Origin: Paeniglutamicibacter antarcticus
GTDB lineage: Bacteria > Actinomycetota > Actinomycetes > Actinomycetales > Micrococcaceae
NCBI RefSeq assembly: GCF_900010755.1
Contig: NZ_CZJT01000099.1
Span: forward strand, 1-37,169
Reading direction: 5' to 3'
DNA: 37,169 bases
Shown: one piece after another, positions 13,832 through 22,506 of the stretch
Position numbering within the stretch: the first letter of the stretch is position 1
How the letters are laid out: the number at the start of each line of letters is the position of its first letter
Position numbers and translations under genes: made by a program
The notes under the pieces: model-generated
Databases searched by the model: none
What the model was told of the DNA's origin: nothing
What the model saw: only the letters and a program-made list of their open reading frames with translations

Positions 13832-14424
13832 GCGTCGTGGAACAGCACATGGAAACCAACCAGGAAACCAATCCTTGGTTGGAAGCAGCACGCTCCGTTC
13901 CAGCCCCGCAGATTTCCGAGACCAAACAAACGCTTCCCCAAACCCCGCTGGAAGAAGAAGTCCTGGCAGAAGCCGAACCGGAACAGCACCGTGCGGTGTT
14001 GGTCGCCGCCCATGGTGGAGCTGGAGCCACGACGTGGTCCAGCATCCTGGGTGCGGCCGACGGCGGCAACATCGAGCGCTGGGTATCCGAACGCGAACCC
14101 GGTGATATCCCTGCGGTGCTGGTCCTGCGGGCCAGCGTCGAGGGAATCAACACCGCCAAAAGCATCCTGGCCCTCCACGGGGTAGATGCCTTTGCCGCCG
14201 CCCTCGTGGTTGCCGCATCCCCAGGCAAGCTTCCCCGAAGGATCACCTCCGAACTACGGATCCTGGGCGGGGCCATCAATATCATCCACGCCCCCTGGAT
14301 TCCGGCCCTGCTACTGAAACGTGCGGCCCATGCTGCATCCTCTGACCTTCCCCCCAAGGAACTCACCAAACTCACCACGATGCTCACCCATCAGGGCATC
14401 CGCACCCAAGGAGAAACACCATGA
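13828..14424 (+). CDS. Small P-loop-like protein of the transfer operon (possibly DUF6668)
   Basis: A 198-residue protein starting with GTG 13828, which overlaps the previous stop by 4 bp (GTGA); ATG 13849 is an alternative. After a 60-residue acidic, Pro-rich N-terminus comes AVLVAAHGGAGATTWSSILG, a P-loop-like Gly-rich turn (GGAGATT) that lacks the invariant Lys. IPAVLVLRASVEGINTAKSI and FAAALVVAASPGKLP look like the later strands of the same fold. It resembles proteins labelled DUF6668 in actinobacterial plasmids (moderate confidence, from memory). With the preceding ParA-like protein it may form a pair of regulatory rather than motor ATPase-like subunits. The stop overlaps the next start (ATGA). 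Confidence 0.75.
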   Translation: MSVVEQHMETNQETNPWLEAARSVPAPQISETKQTLPQTPLEEEVLAEAEPEQHRAVLVAAHGGAGATTWSSILGAADGGNIERWVSEREPGDIPAVLVLRASVEGINTAKSILALHGVDAFAAALVVAASPGKLPRRITSELRILGGAINIIHAPWIPALLLKRAAHAASSDLPPKELTKLTTMLTHQGIRTQGETP

Positions 14425-14705
14425 ACACCCTCAACCTGCTCGCCGGCCGCACCATCAGCATCTTGGCTGCACCAAAGCCTTTGCCCGGTGAAGTCACCGA
14501 TGCCATCGATACCGTAAAGCTCTGGGTCCAGGGCATCGGCGGCGGAATCGCTGTGATCGGATTGCTGATCCTGGCGATCAGCTTGTTCTTTGCCAATCGG
14601 CACGGACAGGGCCAGGAGTTCATGGGCAAGGTCGGCTGGTGGATTGCCGGGGCTGTGTTGTTCGGCCTTGCCGGTGTGATTGCCCCGATCTTCCTCGGAT
14701 TCTAG
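14421..14705 (+). CDS. Pilin-size two-TM membrane protein (VirB2-like candidate)
   Basis: A 94-residue protein with two membrane segments (about 36-57 and 70-92) and a hydrophobic N-terminus followed by PLPGEVTDAIDTVKLWVQGI. Size, two-span topology and position in a type IV operon fit a VirB2/TrbC-like subunit, common in Gram-positive systems where a surface pilus is not established. There is no sequence motif that proves it. The start overlaps the upstream gene by 4 bp. Confidence 0.75.
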   Translation: MNTLNLLAGRTISILAAPKPLPGEVTDAIDTVKLWVQGIGGGIAVIGLLILAISLFFANRHGQGQEFMGKVGWWIAGAVLFGLAGVIAPIFLGF

Positions 14706-14723
14706 AAAGGCACGGTCCCGAAC

Positions 14724-15446
14724 ATGTCGGATACGAAAAACGAGCGGGCGGCGAACCCGCAATGGAAAAAAGCTACGTTGTGGGCCTCGGCGCTCGTGTT
14801 GGTTCTAATCCTCGGCATGGCCTTACTTGTCATCTTTACCCCCAAGAAAGATGACATCAGCCCCGTAGCCGGCCCCTCGGCACCGGCCAGCACTGCGTCC
14901 AGTAGCCCCGCTGCACAAGAGGGTTGCAATGTTCCGGTGAGGGGCACTTCCTCCACCCCGAAGATGCCTGATGATCTGCGCTGGGAAGCGAAGAACGGGT
15001 GGACGTGGCCGGTCTCGGACACCTATGGACCGACAGCGCGCAAAGGCGACTTCGGCGTCTGCTTTGCTCGCTCACCCCTGGGTGCCGCGCTGATGGCGGT
15101 CACGCTGAACACGGCCATTAGTACCTCCGATTTCAAGGCGGCAGTAGAGCTGTATGTGCCCGATTCACCGGGTAAGGACTACGTATTGGCCGAACCAGCA
15201 TCGGAGCGCGGTGAACCAATTTCGTACTCCGGTTTCATCGTGGATTCCTTCACCCCGGATAACGCCCAAGTGACTATGGTCTTTTCCACACCCGATACCC
15301 CGACCGGATTCACCGGGCTTCCCCTGTCCTTCCGCTGGATCGACGGGGATTGGAAACAAGTGGTCTTGGATGACGGGTCCATGTTCCGTGGCCAGCCCAT
15401 CGCCCCGCAGCGCGGGAGTTTCGTGGAATGGAAAACCACGCCATGA
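14724..15446 (+). CDS. Bitopic channel protein (VirB8-like candidate)
   Basis: A 240-residue protein: a short cytoplasmic N-terminus, one membrane span (about residues 19-38), a Ser/Ala/Pro linker, then an external domain of about 170 residues. The domain has alternating beta pattern near its end (AQVTMVFSTPD, FRWIDGDWKQVVLDDGS), as in NTF2-like domains. This topology matches VirB8/TcpC-type proteins of Gram-positive secretion systems. Two Cys in the external part (GCNVPV and GVCFAR) could form a disulfide. No exact family was recognised. The AAAGG about 12 nt upstream serves the ATG at 14724. The stop overlaps the start of the VirB6-like gene. Confidence 0.72.
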   Translation: MSDTKNERAANPQWKKATLWASALVLVLILGMALLVIFTPKKDDISPVAGPSAPASTASSSPAAQEGCNVPVRGTSSTPKMPDDLRWEAKNGWTWPVSDTYGPTARKGDFGVCFARSPLGAALMAVTLNTAISTSDFKAAVELYVPDSPGKDYVLAEPASERGEPISYSGFIVDSFTPDNAQVTMVFSTPDTPTGFTGLPLSFRWIDGDWKQVVLDDGSMFRGQPIAPQRGSFVEWKTTP

Positions 15447-17008
15447 GTGGATGCAGCTTTGGGAAAGGCTACGCGGGGTGCAAGCTCGGTGAAGCTGCGG
15501 CAGATGCCTTCACCAAAATGGCCGAGATGATGGTCGGCAGCTGGGATTCGATGATGAAGGAATTCCTGACCTCCTGGCTGAACGTTGGCTTGTTGGTTGA
15601 CCTGGAAGCAGGTTCTATTCAGTGGCTCACCACTCAGCTACAAGTCATCAGCATTTTTCTCACCATCCTGGGTATCATGTTCGCCGCAATCTGGACCATG
15701 ATCCATTACCGGGGAGATAAGGCCATCAAGCTGGCCCAAACCATGGCCAAGGTCGTGGTGGTCACCACGCTGGGTGCCGCTGCGGTACAGGTCATCATTG
15801 CCGGTGGGGATGCGTTCTCCACCTGGATTCTGGACAGTGCCGGGATCACCACCGATGCTCGGCAAATCCCTCTCACCATTGCCGCTGCCAATCCGGGCAT
15901 AGCGATTCTGGGTGGGATTTTCGGCATCATCGCCACCATCATCCAGTGGGGCATCATGCTGGTGCGCTCCGCTATACTTCCGTTGCTGATCGGGGTCTGG
16001 CCCGTTGCTGCCGCTGCGTCGATGATCGGCGGGGCAGACCAAGCGTTTACGAAGATCACCAACTGGATCATTGCCTTTGCCCTGTATAAGCCGGTGGCCG
16101 CAATCATCTATGCCTATGCCTGGAAAACGAAGTCTGGGGATGACGGCCTCGGCGGGGTCATCAATGGGCTGGTGCTCATTGCCTTGGCCGTGGTCGCCTT
16201 GCCAGCCATGATGCGCCTAATCGCTCCAGGCACTTCTGCCTTGGGTGGCGCCAGTGGCGGTGGCATGGCCCTGGCCGGTGGTGCCGCGCTTGTAGGTGCT
16301 GGTGTCGCAGCTGGTGCTGCGGTGCTTTCCGGTGGTGGAACTGCCGCTGCCGGTGCTGCCGGTGGTGCAGCCAAGATGGCTGGTGGTGCCGGTGCTGCCG
16401 GGTCAACGGGCATGGCAACTGCAGGTGGTTCCTCGGTAACCGCCGGCGGCGCAGGAGCCGCGGGAGCAGGCGGAGGAGCCGACCCCACGGGTGGAGGCAG
16501 TGGCGGGGGAGGAACCGGTGGCTCGGGTGGCGGAGCCGGTGCCGCTGGTGGTTCCTCCGACGCAGCATCCGGGGCGCTCGACGGGGATGCCGACGGTGGA
16601 GATACTGCCTCCGGTGGAACGGCAGGAGACACCATGGGAACCGAAGGCGCCGGCCAAGGTTCTGCCCCAGGCGCTGGTGCAGCGTCCGGGTCTGTCGGCG
16701 GGGAGACCGCGGGCGGACCGACTGCTCCTACCGGAGCCCAAGCCGGATCCGCAGATGGTTCAGCTGGGGCCGATACCTCGGCCACGGGGACCAGTGAACC
16801 AACAAGCTCGGAGAGCGGGGCTGCTGGTTATGCTGCCGGAACCAGCTCACCCACTGGTGCACCGGAAACACCGACACCGGTTGACGGGTCCAAGACCAAC
16901 ACTTCACCCAAGACCACGCAGGCAACAAATGCCGCAGCCCAGTCGATGACACAAGCCGTCGCCGATCGGGCCAAGGATGCTGATGGAAAGGACGTGATTG
17001 GCGAATGA
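15443..17008 (+). CDS. VirB6/TrbL-like polytopic protein with Gly/Ala-rich tail
   Basis: A 521-residue protein. Residues about 55-280 hold six or more membrane spans and a conserved-looking loop (GGDAFSTWILDSAG), the plan of VirB6/TrbL channel proteins. From about residue 285 to 440 it is a low-complexity Gly/Ala/Ser/Thr tail (repeats such as GGAGAAG, GGGSGGGGTGG), then an acidic Pro/Thr end. I chose ATG 15443 (MSGCSFGKGY) because it overlaps the previous stop as ATGA; ATG 15428 is an in-frame alternative. The tail is probably disordered. It makes the antisense frames open, which are not genes. The stop overlaps the next start (ATGA). Confidence 0.88.
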   Translation: MSGCSFGKGYAGCKLGEAAADAFTKMAEMMVGSWDSMMKEFLTSWLNVGLLVDLEAGSIQWLTTQLQVISIFLTILGIMFAAIWTMIHYRGDKAIKLAQTMAKVVVVTTLGAAAVQVIIAGGDAFSTWILDSAGITTDARQIPLTIAAANPGIAILGGIFGIIATIIQWGIMLVRSAILPLLIGVWPVAAAASMIGGADQAFTKITNWIIAFALYKPVAAIIYAYAWKTKSGDDGLGGVINGLVLIALAVVALPAMMRLIAPGTSALGGASGGGMALAGGAALVGAGVAAGAAVLSGGGTAAAGAAGGAAKMAGGAGAAGSTGMATAGGSSVTAGGAGAAGAGGGADPTGGGSGGGGTGGSGGGAGAAGGSSDAASGALDGDADGGDTASGGTAGDTMGTEGAGQGSAPGAGAASGSVGGETAGGPTAPTGAQAGSADGSAGADTSATGTSEPTSSESGAAGYAAGTSSPTGAPETPTPVDGSKTNTSPKTTQATNAAAQSMTQAVADRAKDADGKDVIGE

Positions 17009-18513
17009 GTAACAACGTCGCACAAGACAAATTCGGTAACTGGCTCAAGCCCACCGCCCCGGGACTCTTTGGATTGAGCCTCGGTGCCCTGGCCGTTTCG
17101 GGCACCGGAATGGTCCTGGTTCTGCTGGCCTTGGTCCAAGAAGCGTGGATGCTGGCCCTCACGGTCCTGCTGATCACGTTCGTGGTGGTGTTCTTTGGCC
17201 TGGTGCGCTTTGGCGGCACCACGATCCTGAGCAAGATCACCGACCGGCTCTCGCTAGCCAGTCGAAACCAACGCGGTGAATCGTTCTACGTCACCGGCCC
17301 CTTATCGACCCTGCCTCGGGAAGCTGCCCAGCGGTTGCCCGGCGCACTTCTCAATGTGGACACCCTCTCCGGTGTTGATGGGTTGAACCGAGATTATTCG
17401 TTGCTGCACCACAAGTCCGTGGGAAAGATCGCTGCAGTCTTCGGCTGCACCCCTGACGGGGCAGCGATGCAGGAACAATCCGTTCTCAACAACCAGGTCT
17501 CCCACTTTGGTTCCTGGATTTCCTCGTTGAGTGTGGATGCCGGCCTCTCCGGGGCCACCATCGTGGTGGACTCGGCCTCCGAGTCCTCCGCCGGCACCTG
17601 CCAAGCCGTGCGGGAGGATGTTGCGCCCAATGCCCCGGCCTTCGCCAAGCAGGTCTTGGATGAAGCTGTGGGCACCTTGCCGGCCAGGTCCTCGGTGCTG
17701 AACGTGTATTCCACCCTGGTGTGGGATGCCAAGGCGCTCGGAGCCACCGATAAGGACATTTCCCCGGCGGTGGCCGAGGTCGCCTCGAGGCTTCCCGTTC
17801 AATCCCAGATGCTCACCCGCGCCGGGGCCGGGGCACCACGGCCCTTGGTGGAGAGCGAGTTGGCCGAGATCGCGCATCTGGCCTACCAACCGGCACGGGA
17901 CCAGGAGTTGGCTCTCGATGCCTTGACGGGTTTGCGTGCCAATCGTTCCTGGGACCAAGCCGGCCCGGAGTTCTTCGATGATTCCCGGGGCCGGGTTGTC
18001 TTCCATGACGGGGTGGCCTCGATGACGCTGATGATGACTGTTCCTCCCGAATCCCAGATCACCGCCCGGTCCTTTGACCAGCTTTTTGGCCCGAATACGA
18101 AGTTCCTGCGCAAGCGGGTGGCGATCATGTATCGCCCGGTGGATCCCGGTACCGCAGCCAAGACCGTGAACCGGTTGGTGCGCAACGCTGATTGGAAGAT
18201 CAGCACCCGCAAGGGCCGGGCCACCTCGTTCGATACCAAGAACAAGGCAGTGGCCGAAAAGACCGAATTGGAACTGGCCCAAGGTGCCCGCCTGTCGATG
18301 TTCTCCCTGATGGTCACCGTGACCTTTGAGGCCAACCAGGATGCCTATCGGGATGCGCTGAACCAGATCAAGTCCCTGATGGGGCAGCTGTTGATGCCAT
18401 ACCGGTTTGTGGAGCACGCGGGATCTGCCGCGTTCCACACCACGCTGCCTTTCGGGGTCTTGCCGTGGACGTACAACACCACGCCGTTGTGGCTTGAAGG
18501 AGTCCTGTCATGA
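17005..18513 (+). CDS. SCO6880-family protein (PrgI-like TM + VirB4 N-terminal-like)
   Basis: A 502-residue protein with two membrane segments close together at about residues 20-70 (PrgI/TcpD-like), followed by a long soluble region without a P-loop: about 90-500, including LNRDYSLLHHKSVGKIAAVFG and NRLVRNADWKISTRKG. This matches the SCO6880-type proteins of actinobacterial transfer regions, which supply the membrane anchor and the N-terminal part of the VirB4 ATPase as a separate polypeptide. The ATPase core follows immediately as the next gene, with a 4-bp overlap. Together they would energise substrate transfer or channel assembly at the inner membrane. Confidence 0.88.
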   Translation: MSNNVAQDKFGNWLKPTAPGLFGLSLGALAVSGTGMVLVLLALVQEAWMLALTVLLITFVVVFFGLVRFGGTTILSKITDRLSLASRNQRGESFYVTGPLSTLPREAAQRLPGALLNVDTLSGVDGLNRDYSLLHHKSVGKIAAVFGCTPDGAAMQEQSVLNNQVSHFGSWISSLSVDAGLSGATIVVDSASESSAGTCQAVREDVAPNAPAFAKQVLDEAVGTLPARSSVLNVYSTLVWDAKALGATDKDISPAVAEVASRLPVQSQMLTRAGAGAPRPLVESELAEIAHLAYQPARDQELALDALTGLRANRSWDQAGPEFFDDSRGRVVFHDGVASMTLMMTVPPESQITARSFDQLFGPNTKFLRKRVAIMYRPVDPGTAAKTVNRLVRNADWKISTRKGRATSFDTKNKAVAEKTELELAQGARLSMFSLMVTVTFEANQDAYRDALNQIKSLMGQLLMPYRFVEHAGSAAFHTTLPFGVLPWTYNTTPLWLEGVLS

Positions 18514-20003
18514 AACCCACCACGCACATGCGTACCTCCCGTGGCTTGGCCGGGTTCGGTGGTGGCCGCTGGGGCAAGGTTCCCCAGCCACCGCAGTGGT
18601 ACTCGACCTCGGCGCAATTGCCGGGGGTCTACCCGTTCGCGGCAGGGACCTCGAGGCCGAACATCGGCGCACCCCTGGGTCGGGATATGCATGTGGGAAC
18701 CGCCGTGTGTGGTGACCCGCAGACTTGGTACAGCTCGGGGCTGATTTCCTCAGCCTCCATGATGATGTTCGGCCTCAACGGTAACGGCAAGTCCTCCCTG
18801 GGTGGGAGGTTCATGTATTCGATGGCCGCACGCGGCATTGCCCCGGCAGTCTTTGACCCCATCAAGAACGAACACGGCGATGCGGTAGCTGCCATGGGAG
18901 GCAACGTCATCCGTGTCGGTCCGGACAGTACGGACAAGATCAACCTGTTGGATCTTGGTGCCCTCGGGGATGCTGCCAAAAAGATCGGCGGGATACTCGG
19001 AGCTGAGATGCACCGCCAAGCAGTAGGCAAGGCCGTCGATGCCGTCTCCCTCGTTGTACAAATCAGCCGTGGAACCCCACTATCCGACAGCGAAGATGCA
19101 GCACTGGCAGAACTGATCCGTTCGGTTATTGCGCGCAATGATCACCCGTGGATGGGGGACTTGCTCACCGCGTTCATGGACCCACCCCCCGAAGTGCTCT
19201 CGGCCACCGTCTGCAAGGACGCAGACCAGTTCACCGACGAATACCGCCAGCTCCACCTCTCGTTGCGCGCGGTGATGTCGGGGCAAATGGGTTCCTTGGT
19301 GGGGGGCCGTGAAAGCGTGCGCCTGGAAGTCGGTAACCCGGGAGGGTTCTGCTTCGATACCTCCTCGATCCCCGAATCAAACACCAAGCTGCTCTCGGCG
19401 GCAATGTTGGCGACCTGGAGCATCGGCTTTTCTTCCATCGATGCCCACTATGAACTCTCCCGCCACGATCCCTCGATCCATTGGGGTGGGTACTTCGCGA
19501 TGCAAGATGAGTTTTGGTATCCGATGCGCGCGTGTGAGGGGATCATCGACCGCGTGGACCGCATTGGCCGCACCAACCGAGGCAAAGGCGTCTCCGAACT
19601 AAAAATCACGCACTCGCCCAAGGACTTCCTTTCCCTTCCCAATGCGAAGGACCGGGCCACGGCCAAGGGCTTCACCGAACGCTCCGGCGTGCTGGGCATC
19701 ATGGCACTCTCCCGTGAAGACCTCCACGATCTGAGCGAAGTACAGCCGTTGAACGAACGCGAAATAGATACCGTGGCCGGTTTCAATGCTCCACCTTCGT
19801 GGAAGCAGGAACGCTCGGCCGATGGCCGTCCGGTGCCACCTCCGGGGGCGGGAAAGTTCATGTTGAAGATTCCGGGCCGGATCGGCATTGCCGTGCAGAT
19901 GACGCTCACGGAAACCGAACGCCAAAAGCACATCACCGATGAACGCAGCGTGAGTCATAACCATTTGGGAAACAGCCAGTTGATGAAGGGTCGGGTGGGC
20001 TAA
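18510..20003 (+). CDS. VirB4-type secretion ATPase (C-terminal motor part)
   Basis: A 497-residue cytoplasmic ATPase. Walker A is GLNGNGKSS at about 88-96, followed by VFDPIKNEHGDAVAAMGG, a layout typical of VirB4/TraC motors. Walker B lies in GGYFAMQDEFWYPMR (about 325-339), with DE as the catalytic pair. LGIMALSREDLHDLSE resembles a sensor region, where Gln is more usual at the tip. With the preceding SCO6880-type protein it forms a split VirB4. No VirB11-type ATPase is present, as is usual for Gram-positive systems. Coupled to its neighbours by ATGA upstream and an adjacent TAA-ATG downstream. Confidence 0.9.
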   Translation: MKPTTHMRTSRGLAGFGGGRWGKVPQPPQWYSTSAQLPGVYPFAAGTSRPNIGAPLGRDMHVGTAVCGDPQTWYSSGLISSASMMMFGLNGNGKSSLGGRFMYSMAARGIAPAVFDPIKNEHGDAVAAMGGNVIRVGPDSTDKINLLDLGALGDAAKKIGGILGAEMHRQAVGKAVDAVSLVVQISRGTPLSDSEDAALAELIRSVIARNDHPWMGDLLTAFMDPPPEVLSATVCKDADQFTDEYRQLHLSLRAVMSGQMGSLVGGRESVRLEVGNPGGFCFDTSSIPESNTKLLSAAMLATWSIGFSSIDAHYELSRHDPSIHWGGYFAMQDEFWYPMRACEGIIDRVDRIGRTNRGKGVSELKITHSPKDFLSLPNAKDRATAKGFTERSGVLGIMALSREDLHDLSEVQPLNEREIDTVAGFNAPPSWKQERSADGRPVPPPGAGKFMLKIPGRIGIAVQMTLTETERQKHITDERSVSHNHLGNSQLMKGRVG

Positions 20004-21803
20004 ATGAGTGCACCGAATCGCAAGGGAACTTCCGGGATGACCAGCCAAGCCGTTCTGCCGTTCGTCTTGGTCGGCATCGTCGTCCTGGTCCTCGGTGGTG
20101 GTTGGGTGTCCCTCCAGCTTGGTTCACGCCTCGCGGGGAACCCTGCACCACCAACCGGACTGTCTGCCTTGTTGGAAGGTTTGCTCCGGGGCACCGTGAG
20201 CTGGCCGGTACAAGCCACCGTGATGGCCATCGTCCTAGTCGTGGTGTTGATATCCCTCGGCGTCGTCATTGGCCTGCTGCTCGAACGGCGCGGACTCGGG
20301 TCCAAGAAGCCACGAGTGGATAAGGCTGCCCAGCATATGGGCAAGGGCAAGGACATTGCCGCCTACACCCACAAAGGGGCCACGAAGACAGCCCAACGCC
20401 TCGGAGTCCAAGGCTCCCCGGGAGTGTTCGTGGGCAACGTGGTGGCCACGAACCAGCCGTTCTACCAGTCCTGGGAAGACTTGTCCCTCGATATTTGGGG
20501 ACCACGCGTAGGCAAATCAGCCTCCCGAGTCATCCCGGCAATCCTCGATGCACCCGGGGTCGTGGTGTCGACCTCGAACAAGCGTGACGTGGTGGATGCG
20601 ACCCGTGGTGTGCGCTCAGCCAAGGGTAAGGTGTGGATCTTTGATCCGCAGAAGATCGCCCAGGAAGAACCCACCTGGTGGTGGAACCCCCTCTCCTACG
20701 TCACCGATGAGGAGAAGGCCGCAAAGCTCACCCACCACTTCGCGGTGGCCTCACGCACCACGGGGGCTAAGTCTGATGCGTACTTCGACCCGAAGGCCGA
20801 AGACCTCATTGCTTCCTTGTTCCTGGCCGCTGCGTTGGGCAAGTTGCCGATCACCGAGGCGTATTTGTGGATCACCAGTCAGGATTGTGTGTCGGCCATC
20901 GACTTTTTGAAGGACCATGACTACGAGCTGCAAGCCGCTGGCCTGCAATCCACCATGAACCTGGCTGACAAGCAGAAGGATGGTATTTTCGGCACCGCCG
21001 AGAAAATGGTCCAATGCCTCAAATCCAAGAACACCCTGCGGTGGATTGCCCCGGCCCGTGGCGGTACCGTCCTGGGTGACCGGCGCCCACAGTTCGACCC
21101 TGCCGCCTTTGCCGCCTCCACCGAAACCCTCTATGTGCTCTCTATGGAGGGCGTGGGAACAGCAGCCCCTCTGACTACCGCGTTGACCGTTGCGGTGGCC
21201 GAAGCACTGGAAGAACGAGGCGCACGCATGGGGGGCCGGTTAGAAGTGCCGGCCGTTTTTGCCCTGGACGAATTAGCCAACGTGGTCCGTTGGGCAGCAC
21301 TGCCTGACTTGTTTAGCCACTATGGTTCCCGCGGAATTATCGTCATGGCCATCCTGCAATCCTGGTCCCAAGGTGTGGAGCTCTGGGGCGAGCCGGGGAT
21401 GCGGAAAATCTGGTCTGCCGCCAACGTCGTCGTCTATGGAGGCGGGGTGAAGGAAGATTCCTTCTTGCGCACCCTCTCGGACTTGATTGGGGATTACTCC
21501 TACAACAGTGTTTCTCAGTCCCATGGGCGCGGAGGTGGCAGCAGCTCGCACCAGGAGGGAAAGGAACGAATCTTGGATGTCTCTGATTTGACGGAGATGG
21601 AACGTGGCCGTGCGGTGGTCTTTGCCTCCGGTGCCCGGGCCACCTTGGTGAAGACGCGTCCGTGGTGGAATACCCCGCATAAGGATGCGGTCAATGAATC
21701 CATCGCCATGTATGCACCAACGGCTGCACCAGTGATGGCAGCTGCATCCACGGCAGCAGAGAATCCTTGGATCACCGCAGCACGGGAATCCGGCAATGGA
21801 TGA
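20004..21803 (+). CDS. VirD4/TraG-type coupling protein (T4CP)
   Basis: A 599-residue coupling protein that would bring the relaxase-DNA complex to the channel and pump DNA. Two membrane spans (about 17-40 and 71-93) precede the ATPase domain. Walker A is GPRVGKSAS at 166-174, followed by GVVVSTSNKRDVVDATRGVR, characteristic of actinobacterial coupling proteins; Walker B is VFALDELANVVRWAALPDL. The residue in the first P-loop position is Trp where these proteins usually have Ala or Gly. EMERGRAVVFASGARATLVKTRPWW is the usual C-terminal end of the motor. The ATG follows the previous stop directly; the end overlaps the DUF4913 gene by 8 bp. Confidence 0.93.
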   Translation: MSAPNRKGTSGMTSQAVLPFVLVGIVVLVLGGGWVSLQLGSRLAGNPAPPTGLSALLEGLLRGTVSWPVQATVMAIVLVVVLISLGVVIGLLLERRGLGSKKPRVDKAAQHMGKGKDIAAYTHKGATKTAQRLGVQGSPGVFVGNVVATNQPFYQSWEDLSLDIWGPRVGKSASRVIPAILDAPGVVVSTSNKRDVVDATRGVRSAKGKVWIFDPQKIAQEEPTWWWNPLSYVTDEEKAAKLTHHFAVASRTTGAKSDAYFDPKAEDLIASLFLAAALGKLPITEAYLWITSQDCVSAIDFLKDHDYELQAAGLQSTMNLADKQKDGIFGTAEKMVQCLKSKNTLRWIAPARGGTVLGDRRPQFDPAAFAASTETLYVLSMEGVGTAAPLTTALTVAVAEALEERGARMGGRLEVPAVFALDELANVVRWAALPDLFSHYGSRGIIVMAILQSWSQGVELWGEPGMRKIWSAANVVVYGGGVKEDSFLRTLSDLIGDYSYNSVSQSHGRGGGSSSHQEGKERILDVSDLTEMERGRAVVFASGARATLVKTRPWWNTPHKDAVNESIAMYAPTAAPVMAAASTAAENPWITAARESGNG

Positions 21804-22506
21804 CCAGATGATCCCTGGTCCACCGGCAAAGACCAAAGATGGGGATTCGTCCACGAATTCGGCCCAAGTTCGTTTGGATACCGCGAATAGAGCATTGGCG
21901 GAGGCCAAGGATGCAGTGAGTCGGGCGCGGGAGAAGGCTGGTGAGGAACTTTCGGATTGGTTGCGTGCCGCTGCCACTGATTCTTTGGACCAGGCAACGC
22001 GCAAGAGGGATCGTGCGATAGCGGAAGTTGAGGAAGCCACCGCAGCAATAAACGCTGCACTAGTGAAAGACTCCACCGTTGGGTCTTCCCCTATTACCGA
22101 TTTAGAAGCATCATCCGGTGCAGGTGAAGCTGAACCTGCACAGGATGATGCACAACCGATGTTCCAAACCTCTGAACAGTTTTTGCTTCACCAACTTCTG
22201 CCGCTGTATATCCGCATCATCGATTCACGCAACAACACGTGGTGCCGACAGTGGTTTCGTCATCCTGAAGCGTTGAGCCGGGTCGATGCCTTGTGGAGGG
22301 CGTGGGAGCACCTTCGCTTGGATGGGAAGACCGGTATGAGCGTGTGGTGGAAAGACCACGCTGATCCTCAGATGGCTGTCTTGCTCAGCAGGAAGGGACC
22401 ATTTTATGAGTGTGATCTGAATCGTCATAAGGAACCTGACCCCATGCCGTGCGATCTTGCACCAGAAGGGTGGTTCCCGAAAGAAGAGGAAATACCGTTC
22501 CCTTGA
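21796..22506 (+). CDS. DUF4913 protein, last gene of the transfer operon
   Basis: A 236-residue soluble protein. The N-terminal part (about 24-90) is a long charged helix likely to form a coiled coil (TANRALAEAKDAVSRAREKA). The C-terminal domain carries the DUF4913 signature: WCRQWFRHPEALSRVDALWR, then AWEHLRLDGKTGMSVWWKDH and ADPQMAVLLSRKGPF. Such proteins are found at the ends of actinobacterial conjugation operons next to the coupling protein; their function is unknown. The start overlaps the T4CP stop by 8 bp. It may be an accessory factor that recruits substrate to the coupling protein. Confidence 0.9.
   Translation: MDDQMIPGPPAKTKDGDSSTNSAQVRLDTANRALAEAKDAVSRAREKAGEELSDWLRAAATDSLDQATRKRDRAIAEVEEATAAINAALVKDSTVGSSPITDLEASSGAGEAEPAQDDAQPMFQTSEQFLLHQLLPLYIRIIDSRNNTWCRQWFRHPEALSRVDALWRAWEHLRLDGKTGMSVWWKDHADPQMAVLLSRKGPFYECDLNRHKEPDPMPCDLAPEGWFPKEEEIPFP

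Noticed and set aside
16114..16785. 223-codon minus-strand frame rich in Pro and Ala
   Set aside because: It is the mirror of the Gly/Ala-rich tail of the VirB6-like gene; such GC-rich repeats keep several frames open. No ribosome binding site or sensible fold.
17302..18438. 378-codon minus-strand frame
   Set aside because: Wholly antisense to the SCO6880-type gene, with atypical Gly/His/Arg composition; a shadow of GC-rich coding sequence.
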